NCBI RefSeq assembly: GCF_954871325.1
Contig: NC_088776.1
Span: 42,054,569-42,118,568, forward strand
Direction: 5' to 3'
Origin: Gordionus sp. m RMFG-2023
Lineage: Eukaryota; Nematomorpha; Gordioida; Chordodea; Parachordodidae
Length of the DNA stretch: 64,000 bases
The translations under genes were made by a program, and so were the position numbers. Shown piece by piece: positions 45,721 through 57,709 of this stretch (position 1 is its first letter; each line of letters starts with the position of its first letter). The notes beneath the pieces are model-generated. The model saw only the letters and a program-made list of their open reading frames with translations, was not told the DNA's origin and ran no database searches.

Positions 45721-45965
45721 ATTATTTATATTTTTTCAAAAAATGTATTATTTATATTTTTTCAAAAAATGTATTATTTATATTTTTTTAAAAAATGTAT
45801 TATTTATATTTTTTTAAGAAATGTATTATTTATATTTTTTTAAGAAATGTATTATTTATATTTTTTTAAAAAATGTATTATTTATATTTTTTTAAGAAAT
45901 GTATTATTTATATTTTTTTAAAAAATGTATTATTTATATTTTTTAAAAATGTATTATTTATATAT
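45721..45965 (+). repeat. 26-bp minisatellite, right block (about 9 units)
   Basis: The unit and orientation are the same as in the left block. The first two units carry the C variant like the adjoining left units; later ones carry T or G variants. This fits one array split by the foldback element. Confidence 0.9.
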
Positions 45966-47196
45966 TTAATCGGCTGTGTATTTCCTTTTCACATTTCAAT
46001 TTTTTTTAACACATAGTTTATTAATTTGAATATTATTGTTTATATTTTAATTTAATAGATTAGTATAAACATGGATATTATTATTTAATCCTCATCATCT
46101 GATTCTGAAAATCCAAAATCAGATGAATTATCATTACTATGGCTAAATATGATAAATGTTTTACATTAACATCCTATATTGAAGGAACTAATCCAATGCT
46201 TACCAAGTGTAAAATGTGGTCAAAAAGTATTATATTGTCAAAATCTTCAGGTTCCAATTTAAAATGACATTTGATTTTAATAATTATTTGATTTGATCTT
46301 ATATGATATAACTAAGTTAAATCATTAAATTTGAAGAAATAATACATTTGGGATATTTGACCCCAACAATATAGTTATTTTAAAATTAAAAAAATTAGTG
46401 CCCTCAAATATGGTCAACCATTGATAGACGCCGTATTAAATGGGATTAATAAAAGGTATTAAACCTATCACTCTCAATTAATTACATATATTTTATTATT
46501 TTAAAGATTTGAACATATATTAAAGGACCAATATGTTCTTTCTCTAATTATACATCCAGCATTCAAACTTCAATGGCCATGGATAAACTTCCACAGAACG
46601 AACCTATTAAAAATACACTTATAACATTATTGAAAAAAATGCTTTGAAAACCCTAGAGAACTGTAAATTTCGAGATACCCTTTTTTTTTGCCGAGAGTAG
46701 AGAATAGATTGGAGGAGGATAACTTATCTCAATTTTTTGCAAATAACAAAACAATGTTTTTAATTAATTCTCCACGTTAAAAGAGCTGTTTATTAACTAT
46801 AATACCGCAATCCCCTCATCTGCCCCTGTAGAGCGCGTTTTTAATATAGATAATGCCGTATTAACTGCCAAGTGTTCCTGTCTATCAGATATATTTTGAA
46901 AACAATTGTTATTAAAATTTAATAAGAAAAATTTTTTATAAATAAAAATATCTTTTTATTCGTTAATTATATTTTATTTATAATTATTATCTCAAAATAA
47001 AACTATATTATATTTAACATGGCTAAAATATATTATATTAAAAAATATAAGTTTATTTATATTAAATTAAATTTAAAAAATTTATAATATTTAACGGTTT
47101 TATGAACTTGAACGCGTTCCTTTTTTTTGAACATGAACTTGAACGTGAACGCGTTCGATTTTTGTCAATGAACGCTGAACGATTTTTTTAGTTGCA

Positions 47197-48914
47197 TTTT
47201 TTTTCTATCCATTACCTTTTTTATTTGACTTTGTTTTAATATTTAATATGAATAATATTATCAAAAAATATTTTTTCTACCTTTTTTCAGCCTGTAATTT
47301 TTTTATAATGTATCAATAAAAAAAATAGTTAGGATTAGAGAAATCTAAATTGTCATCTATATTATAATTTTCCGATGTCCTTACTACGTCATGTCATCGG
47401 TACGTATTTATTTATTTTTTATTTGTTGATTTTATTTATTTTATACAAACAGATGATCCAATAACTTAAATTTTCTATGCAACTGTAGGAGGCCATATTA
47501 AAACCAAAAAGTAATACATTATTTACTATTGTTAATTTTATTTATGTATTTTATACAAACAGATGATCCTATAACTTAAATTTTCTATGCAACTGTAGGA
47601 GTCCATATTAAAACCAAAAAGTAATACATTATTTATTTTATACAAACAGATGATACTATAACTTAAATTTTAACTGAGTTAATTCAATAAATTTAATATC
47701 TCTAGGCTTGGGAAAATTTTTTCAAAATTATTATGGGTTGGACTGGGCTTAAAAAATATTTCTCAAAAATAATATTGGCTTGGTTTTCAAAAATTATTAG
47801 GGATTGAAAAGGGCTTGAGAGAATCTTTTTAAATTATTAAGATCTTGGATGCTTGGAAATTTTTTCCAAATATTGTAGGCTTGAATTGGGATTTTTTAAT
47901 GTTAAATGTTAGTCTTATGTTATTATTTTTATAAAGTAATATATTTTACATGTAGACATATTGGTAAATTAGAGATTTCCCCTTCATTAATTATAAATTT
48001 AATATCTCTGGGCTTGGTTTCAAAATTAATGAGCTTGAGAAAATCTTTTTAAATTATTGAGATCTTGGATGCTTGGATATTTTTTCCAGATATTGTAGGC
48101 TTGAACCTAGATTGGGATTTTATTTTTTAATGTTAAATGTTGGTCTTGTGTAAATATTTTTATAAAATATATATTTTAACTCAAAAATAGTTTTCAGTAA
48201 CATACAAAATGTAGACTGATTATGCTATGCCGACAACATATGTATCCCTACTAAACATATCACTAAAATTCATTATTTTAACAACAGTCTCAAATAATAT
48301 GGGAAAAATCAAAATTTAAAAAATACTAAAATTCTCCTTTCCTTTCTTTCCCTTTTAATTTCTTTTATTATCTTCCCCTTTCTCGTCATTTCCCTTTCCT
48401 TTCACTTTTTAATTTTCTTTTTCTTTACCTTCCTTTCCCTTTTAATTTCACTATTTTCTTTCCATTTAATTTTCTCTCATTTCCCTACCTCATGCTATAC
48501 ACTCCAGCCGAAAGATGGGCTTATCAAAAAATAAATATCATTCAATTCTTAATTCAACTCATATTCAAGCATAAAAATTTAACTATCTCCGAGGTGGGAA
48601 AAAATTTTCAAAATTATAATGGGTAGGACTGGGCTTGGAACTTCAAAATTAATATTAGCTTGCACCTGACTTGAGAATATCTTTTACAAATTATTAGGTT
48701 GAGCTGGTCTTGATAAACTTTTTTAAAATTATAAGATCTTGGATGCTTCCTAAAATTGTGAGCTTGAACCTGGCATGACATCTATCGTAAAAAATGAATA
48801 AAAAATCTCATTCCCCATCATTTTTGACAGGCTTTCTACTAGTTTTAGTTAATAATAAAATATAAATATTAAAAAGAAAAAAGAAAAAAGAAAAATACTG
48901 AAAACTTTACTCTA
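47197..48914. other. Low-complexity and duplicated DNA without genes
   Basis: A ~118-bp unit (tacaaacagatgatcc, aacttaaattttctatgcaa, ctgtaggag) is repeated 2.3 times at 47440-47690. A ~300-bp imperfect duplication with tatctctaggcttgg and gagatcttggatgcttgga spans 47690-48160, and similar words recur to 48790, like subterminal DNA of decayed hAT elements. A pyrimidine-rich tract lies at 48330-48480. Confidence 0.55.
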
Positions 48915-48943
48915 TCTTCTCTCTCTCTGTGTGTGTGTGTGTG
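48915..48943 (+). repeat. (TC)n(TG)n microsatellite
   Basis: The tract reads tctctctctc followed by tgtgtgtgtgtgtg. It lies about 50 bp before the LINE fragment. Confidence 0.9.
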
Positions 48944-48995
48944 GCTATGAAAAAGATAAAATGATAAAAAAATTTGTTTTTAATATAACAATAAT

Positions 48996-49620
48996 ATGAA
49001 TGGTTAGAAACTGGGCTTGTTATTATCCAAACGAAGAACTCAGAATAGCCATAGGCCTTCGCTTAGAATGTGAAATCGTAACACCTACATTATGCGTCCT
49101 ATGTGAAACATACATCGATAGTCTTGGACACCACCCCCTTCACTGTTGTTTCTCAAAAGGCAGATTACCCAAACACCATGCTATCAATTCAATCATCAAC
49201 AGAACCTTGAAATCCTCAAATATTCCCTCTACCCTGGAACCACCGGCCTCAGCCCCGACAATCAAACCAGACCAGATGGTATGACGCTAGTCCCTTGGAA
49301 ACAAGATCTACCTCTCGCCTGGGATTATACTTGCGTGGATCGTTTTGCCAGATCTTTTTCTTCCAACTCTATCACGAAAGTCGAAAACACAAAAACAAAC
49401 AAATATTGCAACCTTAATAATGTTTGTTTGTTCCGGTAGTCTCAGATGCCTGTGGATCATTTGGACGCCAAGCCCTAAAATTATTCAAAACAATAGGGCA
49501 AAGCTTTTAATCACAGGTGATCCAAAAGAAGGTTTCTACCTTCGGAGAATCTCAACTGAAATCTGTCGTTCTAATTGCATATCCATACATCGGTCATTAA
49601 GCCCCGTCGATCATACCTAA
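48996..49620 (+). pseudogene. LINE C-terminal fragment (same family as 10455-11517)
   Basis: Pieces in order: WACYYPNEELRIAIGLRLEC, LCVLCETYIDSLGHHPLHC (a CxxC...HxxxC zinc-binding pattern), KHHAINSIINRTLKSSNIPS then TLEPPA, RPDGMTLVPWKQDLPLAWDY then TCVDRFA, and DACGSFGRQALKLFKTIG. This is the domain after the RT in a LINE family of aquatic invertebrates. Shifts of frame near 49260 and 49430 make it dead. It is richer in G+C than the surroundings. The RT domain is missing. Confidence 0.8.
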
Positions 49621-50543
49621 TTAAATGTTTAATTATTATTTTATTTAATATATTTTTTATATAAATTTTATTTTACAAATAGTTTACATGTTATTTTAAA
49701 TATATATTTTTTTTAAATAAATAAAATGAATGTTTGTTAAAAAAAACAGCTTCTTTCAATTTAGAAGGGTCTAAAAAATCAAAAATAAATTAGTAGCCTA
49801 ATTCGCATCACAGCCACGATTAAAGTCCATACCTCTTATAATTTTTTAATTTCCAAAATGTGAGTTCAAGTTTTCGTGGAAGAGCTTAATTTTTTATATT
49901 TGCCATATTACAATTTCAATGATAAGATAAGAAAAAATCTCTTAATTCCTTGATTATCGAATTAATTATTTTCAAACATTTATAATAAAGAATAATATGA
50001 AAATTTATTTCATACTTTTTCAATTTGATCTGAACAAAATCATTCTCAACATTTCCACTATAACCTCCAGTATCACTAAGTATATCACGGGTAATTTTAT
50101 CCAATTTGAATTAATTTTTTAATATAGAATTACAAACTTTAATTATGTTATATGTTTAGTAATGTTCTATATTACATGTAAAATTAATCATAATAATTAG
50201 AATACATAATACTATTAATAATAAAATTGTTTTACTATATTATATTAATAAAAACATGGGTAGACTACCACATACGACCTCCTCTTGCCTATTCAAGGGT
50301 GTCTCATTTAAAAGTTCCGCTGCTAAATCAATGAAAATTTCCTTTTTCCATTTAATTTATTAGAAATTTAACAAACTGAGTGTAGAATATGTGTTAACAT
50401 TTGTAATAATATCATTTAGTAAAGTTTTAGTAATATCAGGTTTAAGTATTTAATTCAGGAAAAATATTTATTATTTAAAATCATTTTTCGATAACTGTGC
50501 TAGTTAGCACCATTTGATTTTATAACTCTTTAAAAACTCTAAA
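49621..50543. other. eIF1A upstream region with two minus-strand open stretches
   Basis: On the minus strand, 50345-50250 reads EIFIDLAAELLNETPLNRQE then EVVCGSL, and 50104-50010 reads KITRDILSDTGGYSGNVEN then DFVQIKLKK, followed by a possible gtatga donor. They look more like protein than their neighbours and could be exons of a gene divergent from eIF1A. However, no start codon or consistent acceptor joins them, so no gene is called. Confidence 0.3.
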
Positions 50544-51212
50544 ATGCCTAAAAATAAAGGTATCTTAACTATTTACTTTATTAATTAAAATTTACTTTAG
50601 GAAAGGGTGGTAAAAATAGAAGAAGAGGTAAAAATGAAAACGATACCGAAAAACGAGAGCTTATATTTAAGGAAGATGGCCAAGGTATTAATTTATTTTT
50701 TTCAAATATAGAAAATGATAATTAGAATATGCACAAGTTACCAAAATGCTCGGAAATGGGAGGCTAGAGGCATCATGCTTTGATGGTGTTAAAAGATTGT
50801 GTCACATACGTGGAAAACTAAGGAAAAAAGTGTATATTTTTTTTGATATTTAGTGGTAAAATTTTAATTAAGGTATGGATTAGTCAAGGTGATATTATCC
50901 TTATTGGTTTGCGGGATTACCAAGATACCAAAGCGGATGTAATATTAAAATACAATGCAAATGAAGCCAGGAATTTAAAAAATTATGGTGAACTTCCTAT
51001 GTCAGGTAAAAATCGAATCTTATACTCATTTATATTATAAATAGTGCCTATATTAATACTATAATATGCTCTTAATTATGAATAAAGCAAAAATAAATGA
51101 GACAGATATGTTTGGGGCTCAGCCTGAGGATGACAATATAGAATTTGATGATCAAGAGGAGGAAGATGAGGATGATGATAGTGAGGATGAAGTTGATGAT
51201 GTAAGTCTATAA
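50544..51212 (+). CDS. EIF1A: Translation initiation factor eIF1A, 5 exons
   Basis: eIF1A binds the A site of the 40S subunit and helps scanning and start-codon choice in the cytoplasm. Exons are 50544-50559, 50601-50684, 50726-50829, 50873-51005 and 51088-51212, totalling 462 nt (153 aa). All joins are GT-AG and in frame; introns are 41, 41, 43 and 82 nt. The basic N-terminal tail reads [19 protein letters not shown]. The OB-fold carries [38 protein letters not shown] and [20 protein letters not shown]. The acidic C-terminal tail contains [15 protein letters not shown] and ends in a long Asp/Glu run. Length and order match animal eIF1A (about 144 aa). The last codons (VSL) come from reading through a good donor-like gtaagt, so a further tiny exon is possible. 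Confidence 0.96.
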
Positions 51213-53102
51213 TTGATAACTGAATGACATATAAGATAGAAAATATATAATTAATGATTGAAGTCATTTTTTGAATAAGAAGAGATCAATTTACTACATG
51301 TAAGTTGTTGCTTTAATTAATATTATCTAAAAGATATTTTCTAGCTTCAAACATCTAAACATAGCTAAATTATTGTTAAAATTTAGTGATTTATTTAACT
51401 GAAACAAAATTGATTTAAAATTAATTTGAATCATGCCAAGATAGTCCAGTTTGCAATATATTTAGAAATATTAAATAAAAATTATTTTCTTAGAATAGTC
51501 AAGGGATGACCCTGAGCTGATTTACAAAGATCAAACCGATACCTAAAAAACTAGACCGATTTTTTAAAAGACGTAAATACCAGAATTTGGGACCTGGACT
51601 TTATTTCTAAATATTTTTTAAAAAGGTGGCTTCAGTTTCAAAATTTGATAAGTGGTGGTTTTGTTTACGGAGTTAAAAATGTTTAAGTAATCAAAAATAT
51701 TAAACAATTTTTTAAAATAGATCACCAAATATTTTAAAAGATATAATATAAATTATTTGCACCTTTGATAAACTGGTTCCTACAAATTTTAAAAGAGTTT
51801 TGGTTCCAAACTGATAAATATAATTAAATATAATACATTTACTAAAATCAGAGAAAATTGGTATTAGCATTTTATTTTTGCTGATGCCAAATTATTGACT
51901 TTTTATGCCACTTCCAGGCATCTTTTTTTTTCAAAGTGGTTTTCTGGGCATTCTTCCAGCAATTTTTTTTAATCCAGAATGATAATTTGTGCATAATATA
52001 AATTTGCCACCATCAATAAAAAAACATTTATTTTTTGTTAATGATTAAATGGTTATTAATTTAAAATAATATTAAATTATTTTCACAAATTACAAACCTA
52101 ATTTGGAAATAAAAAAAGCTTAAGAAACCCGTCTTAAAAAACAGACATCTAGAAGTGGACTTAAGGTTCCATAATTATAAAAGTAAATAATATACCATTT
52201 TTATATAAAAATACAATATAATTTTTCCAATAAATATATAGTTTTATCACACCAAAATATAACTTTAATACTGATCAACACATAACAATATGGTTTATTA
52301 ATTTAATATACTATTAAATATTACTAAAGGTCAAAATTTGGACCAGGCCAAAAAAATAAAAATAACTCAGCTTAAAAATTTTGTAGGTCAGATACAGATT
52401 ATTTAAATACTTAATTTTATATGTAAATTCATAATTGCAAAACATTTATTTTATTCAAATGGGTGTTATTCTAATCTAAGTTTGTGTTTAAATAAAGGAA
52501 ATATATTTGAACTTTAATATTATTTTTTGTAAAATTCCACCCCAATTTGGATGCACTCTGCCCTAATATTTTTGAAAGACAACATAAATTATGCCAATTT
52601 GGAACTTATTTAAAAAAAAAATTTTTACTACCTAAAGATCAATAGCAGTGTTTTATAGTAAAAATCTGTTTAATTTTAATGAGACTCATAAATAAAGATA
52701 AGATTCATTTTTTTTGTAATGTAATCCATTTTATTAATTTAATAATCGAAATTATTTAAAGTAATTATAATAATATGTAAACTGCATATATGATAACATA
52801 TTTAGAAGAAAAAAAATAAAATTTTGTTAAAAATAGTCATCCTCCTCTGATGTCAGCCATGAATATTTAAATAATTTAAAATTATAACATAATGTTTCGA
52901 AACTTGTTTAATCAGAATTGCCCTTGAGATTGTTGTTTTATGGCTCTTATGACTAATTAGTTTGATTAGGGATTTAGCCTCTTACCCAAATGAGCAATTT
53001 GTTAAAACTACATTGATCATAAATATATTGTTGTCGGCTAGATGTAAATATTTTGTAATATCCTTTTTTCTGCTATACCCAATGGAATCGTAATTATTAT
53101 TT
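51213..53102. other. A/T-rich DNA downstream of eIF1A
   Basis: No gene is seen. Scattered G/C-rich words around 51430-51600 and 52330-52400 (ccctgagctgatt, gggacctggac, ggaccaggcc) look like old hAT subterminal DNA, but ends could not be placed. Confidence 0.35.
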
Positions 53103-53110
53103 GATAGGGC

Positions 53111-54999
53111 CAGGTGCGTGAACAGCGGGGGGGGGACCAAACCCCCCCCCCCCCTTAAGCCAAAAAATGCAGATGCCGGATTATATTTTTCAAAAATATT
53201 ATTCCTATCTCATATATATATTTAATTACATTTATTTATCACATTCATCTACTAAGTTATTTTATCAAAATTTTCCTTGGCGTAATTTACCTATTACTTT
53301 CAAATTTTAGTGTCATATTATTTATCTAAATTTCTAGTCAGATAATAATTATATTTGAAACTCCTTAACAGGGAGAAAGAAATTGCTAGCTTGTCCAACG
53401 AGATCGAGTCTCCACCATCAAGCAGTAACAGCTTTTATGGAGTTAGAAGAGCCGATTATTAATGCTATTACTGAAATATCTCAATGGCTTGAAAAAAATA
53501 TTTCCTCAGAAGCAAGAAAATTATTAGATTCAATACTTATTCCAAATTTTTTATTAGAATGTGTTATTTAATTATACAACTATTTTATGTACTACTTTTC
53601 AAAAACATGACATTGACTTGATTAAGAAGATGAGAATAGCGGAGAGCATTTCATTAGAACTCAAGGAAATTAGAGTAATGTTGATGAAGAATTTTATATG
53701 TTATTGTTGAGTCAAAAGCATAGTTATACGTGTTTAATATTTGTTTCCCTCCACTTGCAGCGAGCAAGCTCATTGTCAAAACATTAATATAGGATAGTAG
53801 AAAAGTATTATAAAACAAATGCCCCCTCTCTTAGATATATTTATAGCCCAAATAAATGAATGATAATTCATCATGCAGTGCTTACCAATCAGCAGATATT
53901 ACTTCCACAAAAGCCTTTCCAACCTTTTTCAGATGGTGATAGAAAAGAAAAAAAATATTTCTTAGATTTTTATCATGAAGATGTTAAAATATCTTATGAT
54001 ACCTTATTAGCTGAATAACTATGATTAAAAGATTAACTATGGTTGATACAATCCCAAAAAATGCTATGGATGCTTTGCATTATTTCAAACACATTTTAGT
54101 TTACATTTCCAATGTATTAAAATGGTTATATATATACTTCCCATTAGTAAACTAATGAGAATTCTCTTTTTAAGAATAACAGAGCCCTGCAGATGTTCTA
54201 TTTGCAGAGCATGGCCCGGATTTTTTTTTTCAAAATTTTTTCGGCCCTGGTTTTTTTAAAAAAAAAATTTTTTAGTCACGGCCCGGCTTTTTGAATTCAG
54301 GCCTGACCCGAATTTTTCAAAAATAAATTATTTTTATAGCTAATAATGGCGATTTCAAATATTTGGTTTTAAAATATATAGCCCGGCCCGGATATATTTT
54401 TTTAAAAATTTTCAGGCCCAGCCCGGGTGTTTTTTTTAAAATAATTTCGGGCCCGGCTCGGGTATAATTAAAAAAATTAAAATACTGTCCGGCTCGGGGG
54501 CCGGACCTGCAAGTCTCTGAAAAACATACCTATGAAATACATCTTCTGAAAGTAGATTGAATGATTTGGATCTTTTGAATATTCATAGGCATTTAACGCC
54601 AAGCAAGGATAGATAATTGAAAAATTAGCTCAAAACATACAAAATACAATTATTCCTAAGAAACTATTTGTGTATTAATTTATATTTCCAACATTTAAAT
54701 TTTTTATACTTTATATATTTTAAAGGCTCAAAAAATTCAAATTTCAATTTTGGGTCATTTAAGTGATTCATATCGTGGTTATATTCACTTGATATTTTAT
54801 AATTCACATTTATTTTATAGTTTTTCAATGCCGGTTTATATATATAATTTTTTTATAATTCACATTAATTTAAAATTGTGTATTAGAAAAATTATTAGTC
54901 CTAATAAATTTATGCTCAGTATTTTTAATTAACAATAATATTTCTTAAAAAATTTTATTATCCCCCCCCCCCCAGACCAAATTCCTGCGTACGCGTCTG
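53111..54999 (+). mobile_element. ZMYM-type hAT element with G/C-run ends
   Basis: The left end CAGGTGCGTGAACAGC, followed by G and C runs, pairs with the right end, reversed CAGACGCGTACGCAGG, next to a C run. The flanking 8-bp duplication gatagggc (53103-53110 and 55000-55007) is perfect. Inside, 53383-53571 encodes LACPTRSSLHHQAVTAFMEL then ITEISQWLEKN and SSEARKLLDSIL. This resembles the part of ZMYM1-like hAT transposases after the core (CxTRWSSR, then rSEAxxLLxxI). The element is only 1.9 kb and lacks the zinc finger and the dimerisation domain. A MITE at 54180-54519 has inserted in it. Confidence 0.8.
54180..54519. mobile_element. MITE with CGGCCCGG subterminal repeats
   Basis: The left end cagagccctgcagatg pairs weakly with the right, reversed CAGAGACTTGCAGGTCCG. 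The interior holds six or more copies of variants of GGCCCGGCCCGG in both orientations, separated by T or A runs. A target duplication is not clear. Related pieces are at 18119-18251 and 21027-21230. Confidence 0.6.
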
Positions 55000-55029
55000 G
55001 ATAGGGCGAAAATGTCTATACATGTGAAG

Positions 55030-55440
55030 TCCTAATACATGCGTTTCCCTATATCCCAGAAGGTTAATGTATGTCCACCAAGCAGGGAGAATAACTGAAG
55101 TATCCCTTGGTTCGAGATAAGAAGGAACATTGGCCTCATTACCCCATACCTTTTACAGTAGTAGGGTAGAGATATGTCTAGGCCAAGTCTGATAGCCAAA
55201 GCATAACTAAATTCCTTATTTGTCAAAAGATATTTTTTAACATGCCTGGATAAGCTTCTAACCATTCGTGACCTGATTTATCCATTACCAATAAACGAAG
55301 GTTAGTGCACTGCAGTATGTCATTGCTCGAGTAGGTAATCGACGGAGCGTGACACGATTACAGCATCCCAATCATTTTGTAAATCAAAGGATGTCTTAGC
55401 AGACCTTCATAACAAAGCATTGTTTAACATGGTGTCCTCA
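55030..55440 (-). pseudogene. LINE C-terminal fragment, third copy, minus strand
   Basis: Minus-strand pieces read GHEWLEAYPG (compare GHEWLEALPS at 11180), TNKEFSYALAIRLGLDISLP (compare NEELRIAIGLRLEC at 49030) and ANVPSYLEP (compare NIPSTLEP). Frame changes separate them. It belongs to the same LINE family as 10455-11517 and 48996-49620, and abuts the right target duplication of the hAT at 53111-54999. Confidence 0.7.
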
Positions 55441-56451
55441 AATAGTTTCTGTTTAATTTTAATGAGACTAATAAATAAAGATAAGATTTATTTTATACCA
55501 ACTAAAATCGAACAGTTGTGCAGGCTGAGGTCAAATTATAGATACTTTGTCATGTGCCACATGTGTTTATATTCATGAGAATTTCTCAATTATTTTTATA
55601 ATAATAAATGTCTTACCTATATGACTTCTATATTTTCTATTTAAAAAATATTATATAGATATAGTATCCAAGATATAAAGAAAAACGTTTCCAATTCGGA
55701 AAATAAAGTTTGTTAAATTACGTATGATTTATTTTGTGTATTGTAAACTAAAATTTGAAACATGATGACAAAAAACACATTTGTTATATCCAAATATATA
55801 TCTTATTTGATGTAAAATTTTTAATGCGATGATTACAAAATTATATTTTAATATTATTTATTAATGTTTCATTTACTTTCAATAAAATAATTTATATTGT
55901 TAAAATGATGATTAATATTCTCTATGTAATGATGTGTAGTATTGCTTAAAGAAAACCCTAAAAACAAAAAGTGTTTTTTAATAATTCAAATCTTCACTAT
56001 TTTTTATTTGACTTTTAGTTTATTATTAACTAATAATGTTTTATTTTTAAATTTGATCCAATCATATTCTTAATTTTATCTTACTGAATTATATGATTTT
56101 ATAACGAATTCTGTGGATGATATTCAATAATTCTTAAATTTTTATTAATTATTAAAGGTAAGAGTATAATATTATTTTATTAAAAATGACTATGCTCTTT
56201 TTATATCAACTTAAAGGGTATGATGCCAAAATTAGTCATTAGGATTTTAGAATACTATTTTTAAACATTTATTTTATATTATATTTAGGTTTTATATAGT
56301 TATAATTATATTTTGCCATAAAATCTATTCTACATCCAATCAAACGACACCAATTTTGAATTTGACGTTTTCATAAGACCTATGTCCTCTGCAAATTATA
56401 ATTTTACATTTATTATAATTTTATTTTTTAAAATGATTCTGTAAATTTATA
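55441..56451. other. A/T-rich DNA, nothing recognised
   Basis: Only low-complexity sequence was seen; no coding motif, inverted repeat or array stood out. Confidence 0.4.
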
Positions 56452-57130
56452 GATGCCAAATATTTTAATACAGTCAAGAGACATTTCGGAAGCCGACATC
56501 GATGAATCAGACAATGTGGAAGATATTTTGTACATTTTTTACGATGATTCTTCTTCATCAACTCCAACATCTAATAATCTTCAAGTCGAGATAGAAGATC
56601 CAGAAAATATGTGTTGATGAATATATCACCATTTTCAAAGGGTAGAGTCCTTTAAAACAATATATAAAATCAAAACCACATAAATGGGGATCAAAGTTTT
56701 TGCATTAGCCGGATCCTATACATGCTTTTAAGATTTATGCGGGAAAGCAAACTAATCTGACACCATCCGAATTAGGGATAAGTGGTGGTATAGTTTTCAA
56801 TAAAAAATTAAAAGAAATCGGTATATTTATGGTAGGGGCTATTAGAAGTAACTGGAAAGTTTGCAAATTAAAATGCGATAGAGACTTTAAAAAAGAAGGT
56901 CGTGGGAGCGGGGAGAGTAAATTTATATATGTAAAGTTGATAAATAAAGATAATATAATAATTGTCAAATGGTATGACAATAAGCTTGTGCACGTCATTT
57001 CATCCTTTGTCAGTGTTCATCCAATATTAATGTAAAAAGATGGTCACTAAGTAGCAAAAAATATATTGAAGTGCCAAGACCAAATATATTAAAAATATAT
57101 AATTAAAATATGAGAGGAGAAATTATATGC
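56452..57130 (+). pseudogene. piggyBac-type transposase relic
   Basis: The N-terminus is acidic: MPNILIQSRDISEADIDESD then NVEDI and DDSSSSTP, as in piggyBac transposases, and ends in a stop. After a gap come KPHKWGSKF, AFKIYAGKQTNLTPSELGIS, MVGAIRSNWKVCKLKCD then KKEGRGSGESKF, IIIVKWYDNKLVHVISSF, and VKRWSLSSKKYIEVPRPNIL then KIYN. These match the KPxKWG, GTxRxNR...GRG, WxDxKxVxxLS and PxxxxxYN landmarks of piggyBac (PGBD) proteins, in order. A large middle part is missing and several stops and frame changes are present. TTAA-flanked ends were not found. Confidence 0.8.
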
Positions 57131-57700
57131 TACTTGAGTGCTATCGAGTAGATATTAAAGGAAAAAGGTTCTACTTGAGAATAGGGTTGGCATGTCGGCC
57201 AATTGACCGTCAAATACTCTAAAATATTATTGGAGAATAAATATTTTGATATAATTAACTAGTATGCATTAAAAGCATGTTTATCAATCTTATGGTTACA
57301 AATTATTTTAAAATATATTTGTATCATGAAGGAATCGTTTTAATTATAATTTTATATCAAAATTTTATAATATAAAAACAGAACTTTTTTATTACTAAAA
57401 TAAATAAATATGATAATTTAGATAAGTCATGATTTATTTTTTTAATAAATTGAAATTTTATTAAATATTTAGTCGAGTATTAATCATATGAATTCTCCTT
57501 TATTTTACTTCCACTGTCTAAATTTGAATAAATTAATAAATTTTCTCTTTAGTTCTGGTCAGATTTACAAAATAATTTATTCAATTCTGGTAAAAAGTTA
57601 TAAATTATATTATATTTTTTGGTCGTAAAAATGATTGATTAACTTTACAATAATCAAAAAATTTTATAGTTAAATTCTAATATATAGGGGATTATGGTCA
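57131..57700. other. Left flank of the DUF659 hAT
   Basis: Near 57185 the words agggttggcatgtcggccaa could be the left terminal region of the hAT that follows. The rest is A/T-rich. No other feature was seen. Confidence 0.35.
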
Positions 57701-57709
57701 AACCAAAGC

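Larger units (their letters stand above)
40759..47196 (+). mobile_element. hAT element of the GAACGCGTTC family, copy 3, enlarged by insertions
   Basis: The left end agtgttgttcgtgaacg and about 170 bp after it match copy 1 (12647) closely, including gaacggcgttccttttat and gaacgcgttcc. The right part (45970-47196) matches copy 1 from aatcggctgt through the BED remnant (46190-46280: LTKCKMWSKSIILSKSSGSN) and the dimerisation relic (about 46740-46900) to the subterminal GAACGCGTTC words. The last 13 bp of the usual right end are missing or changed. Between the two parts, where copy 1 has one short tttaaaaagtattattta stretch, this copy has a 26-bp minisatellite with a 4-kb palindromic element inside it. 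Confidence 0.8.
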
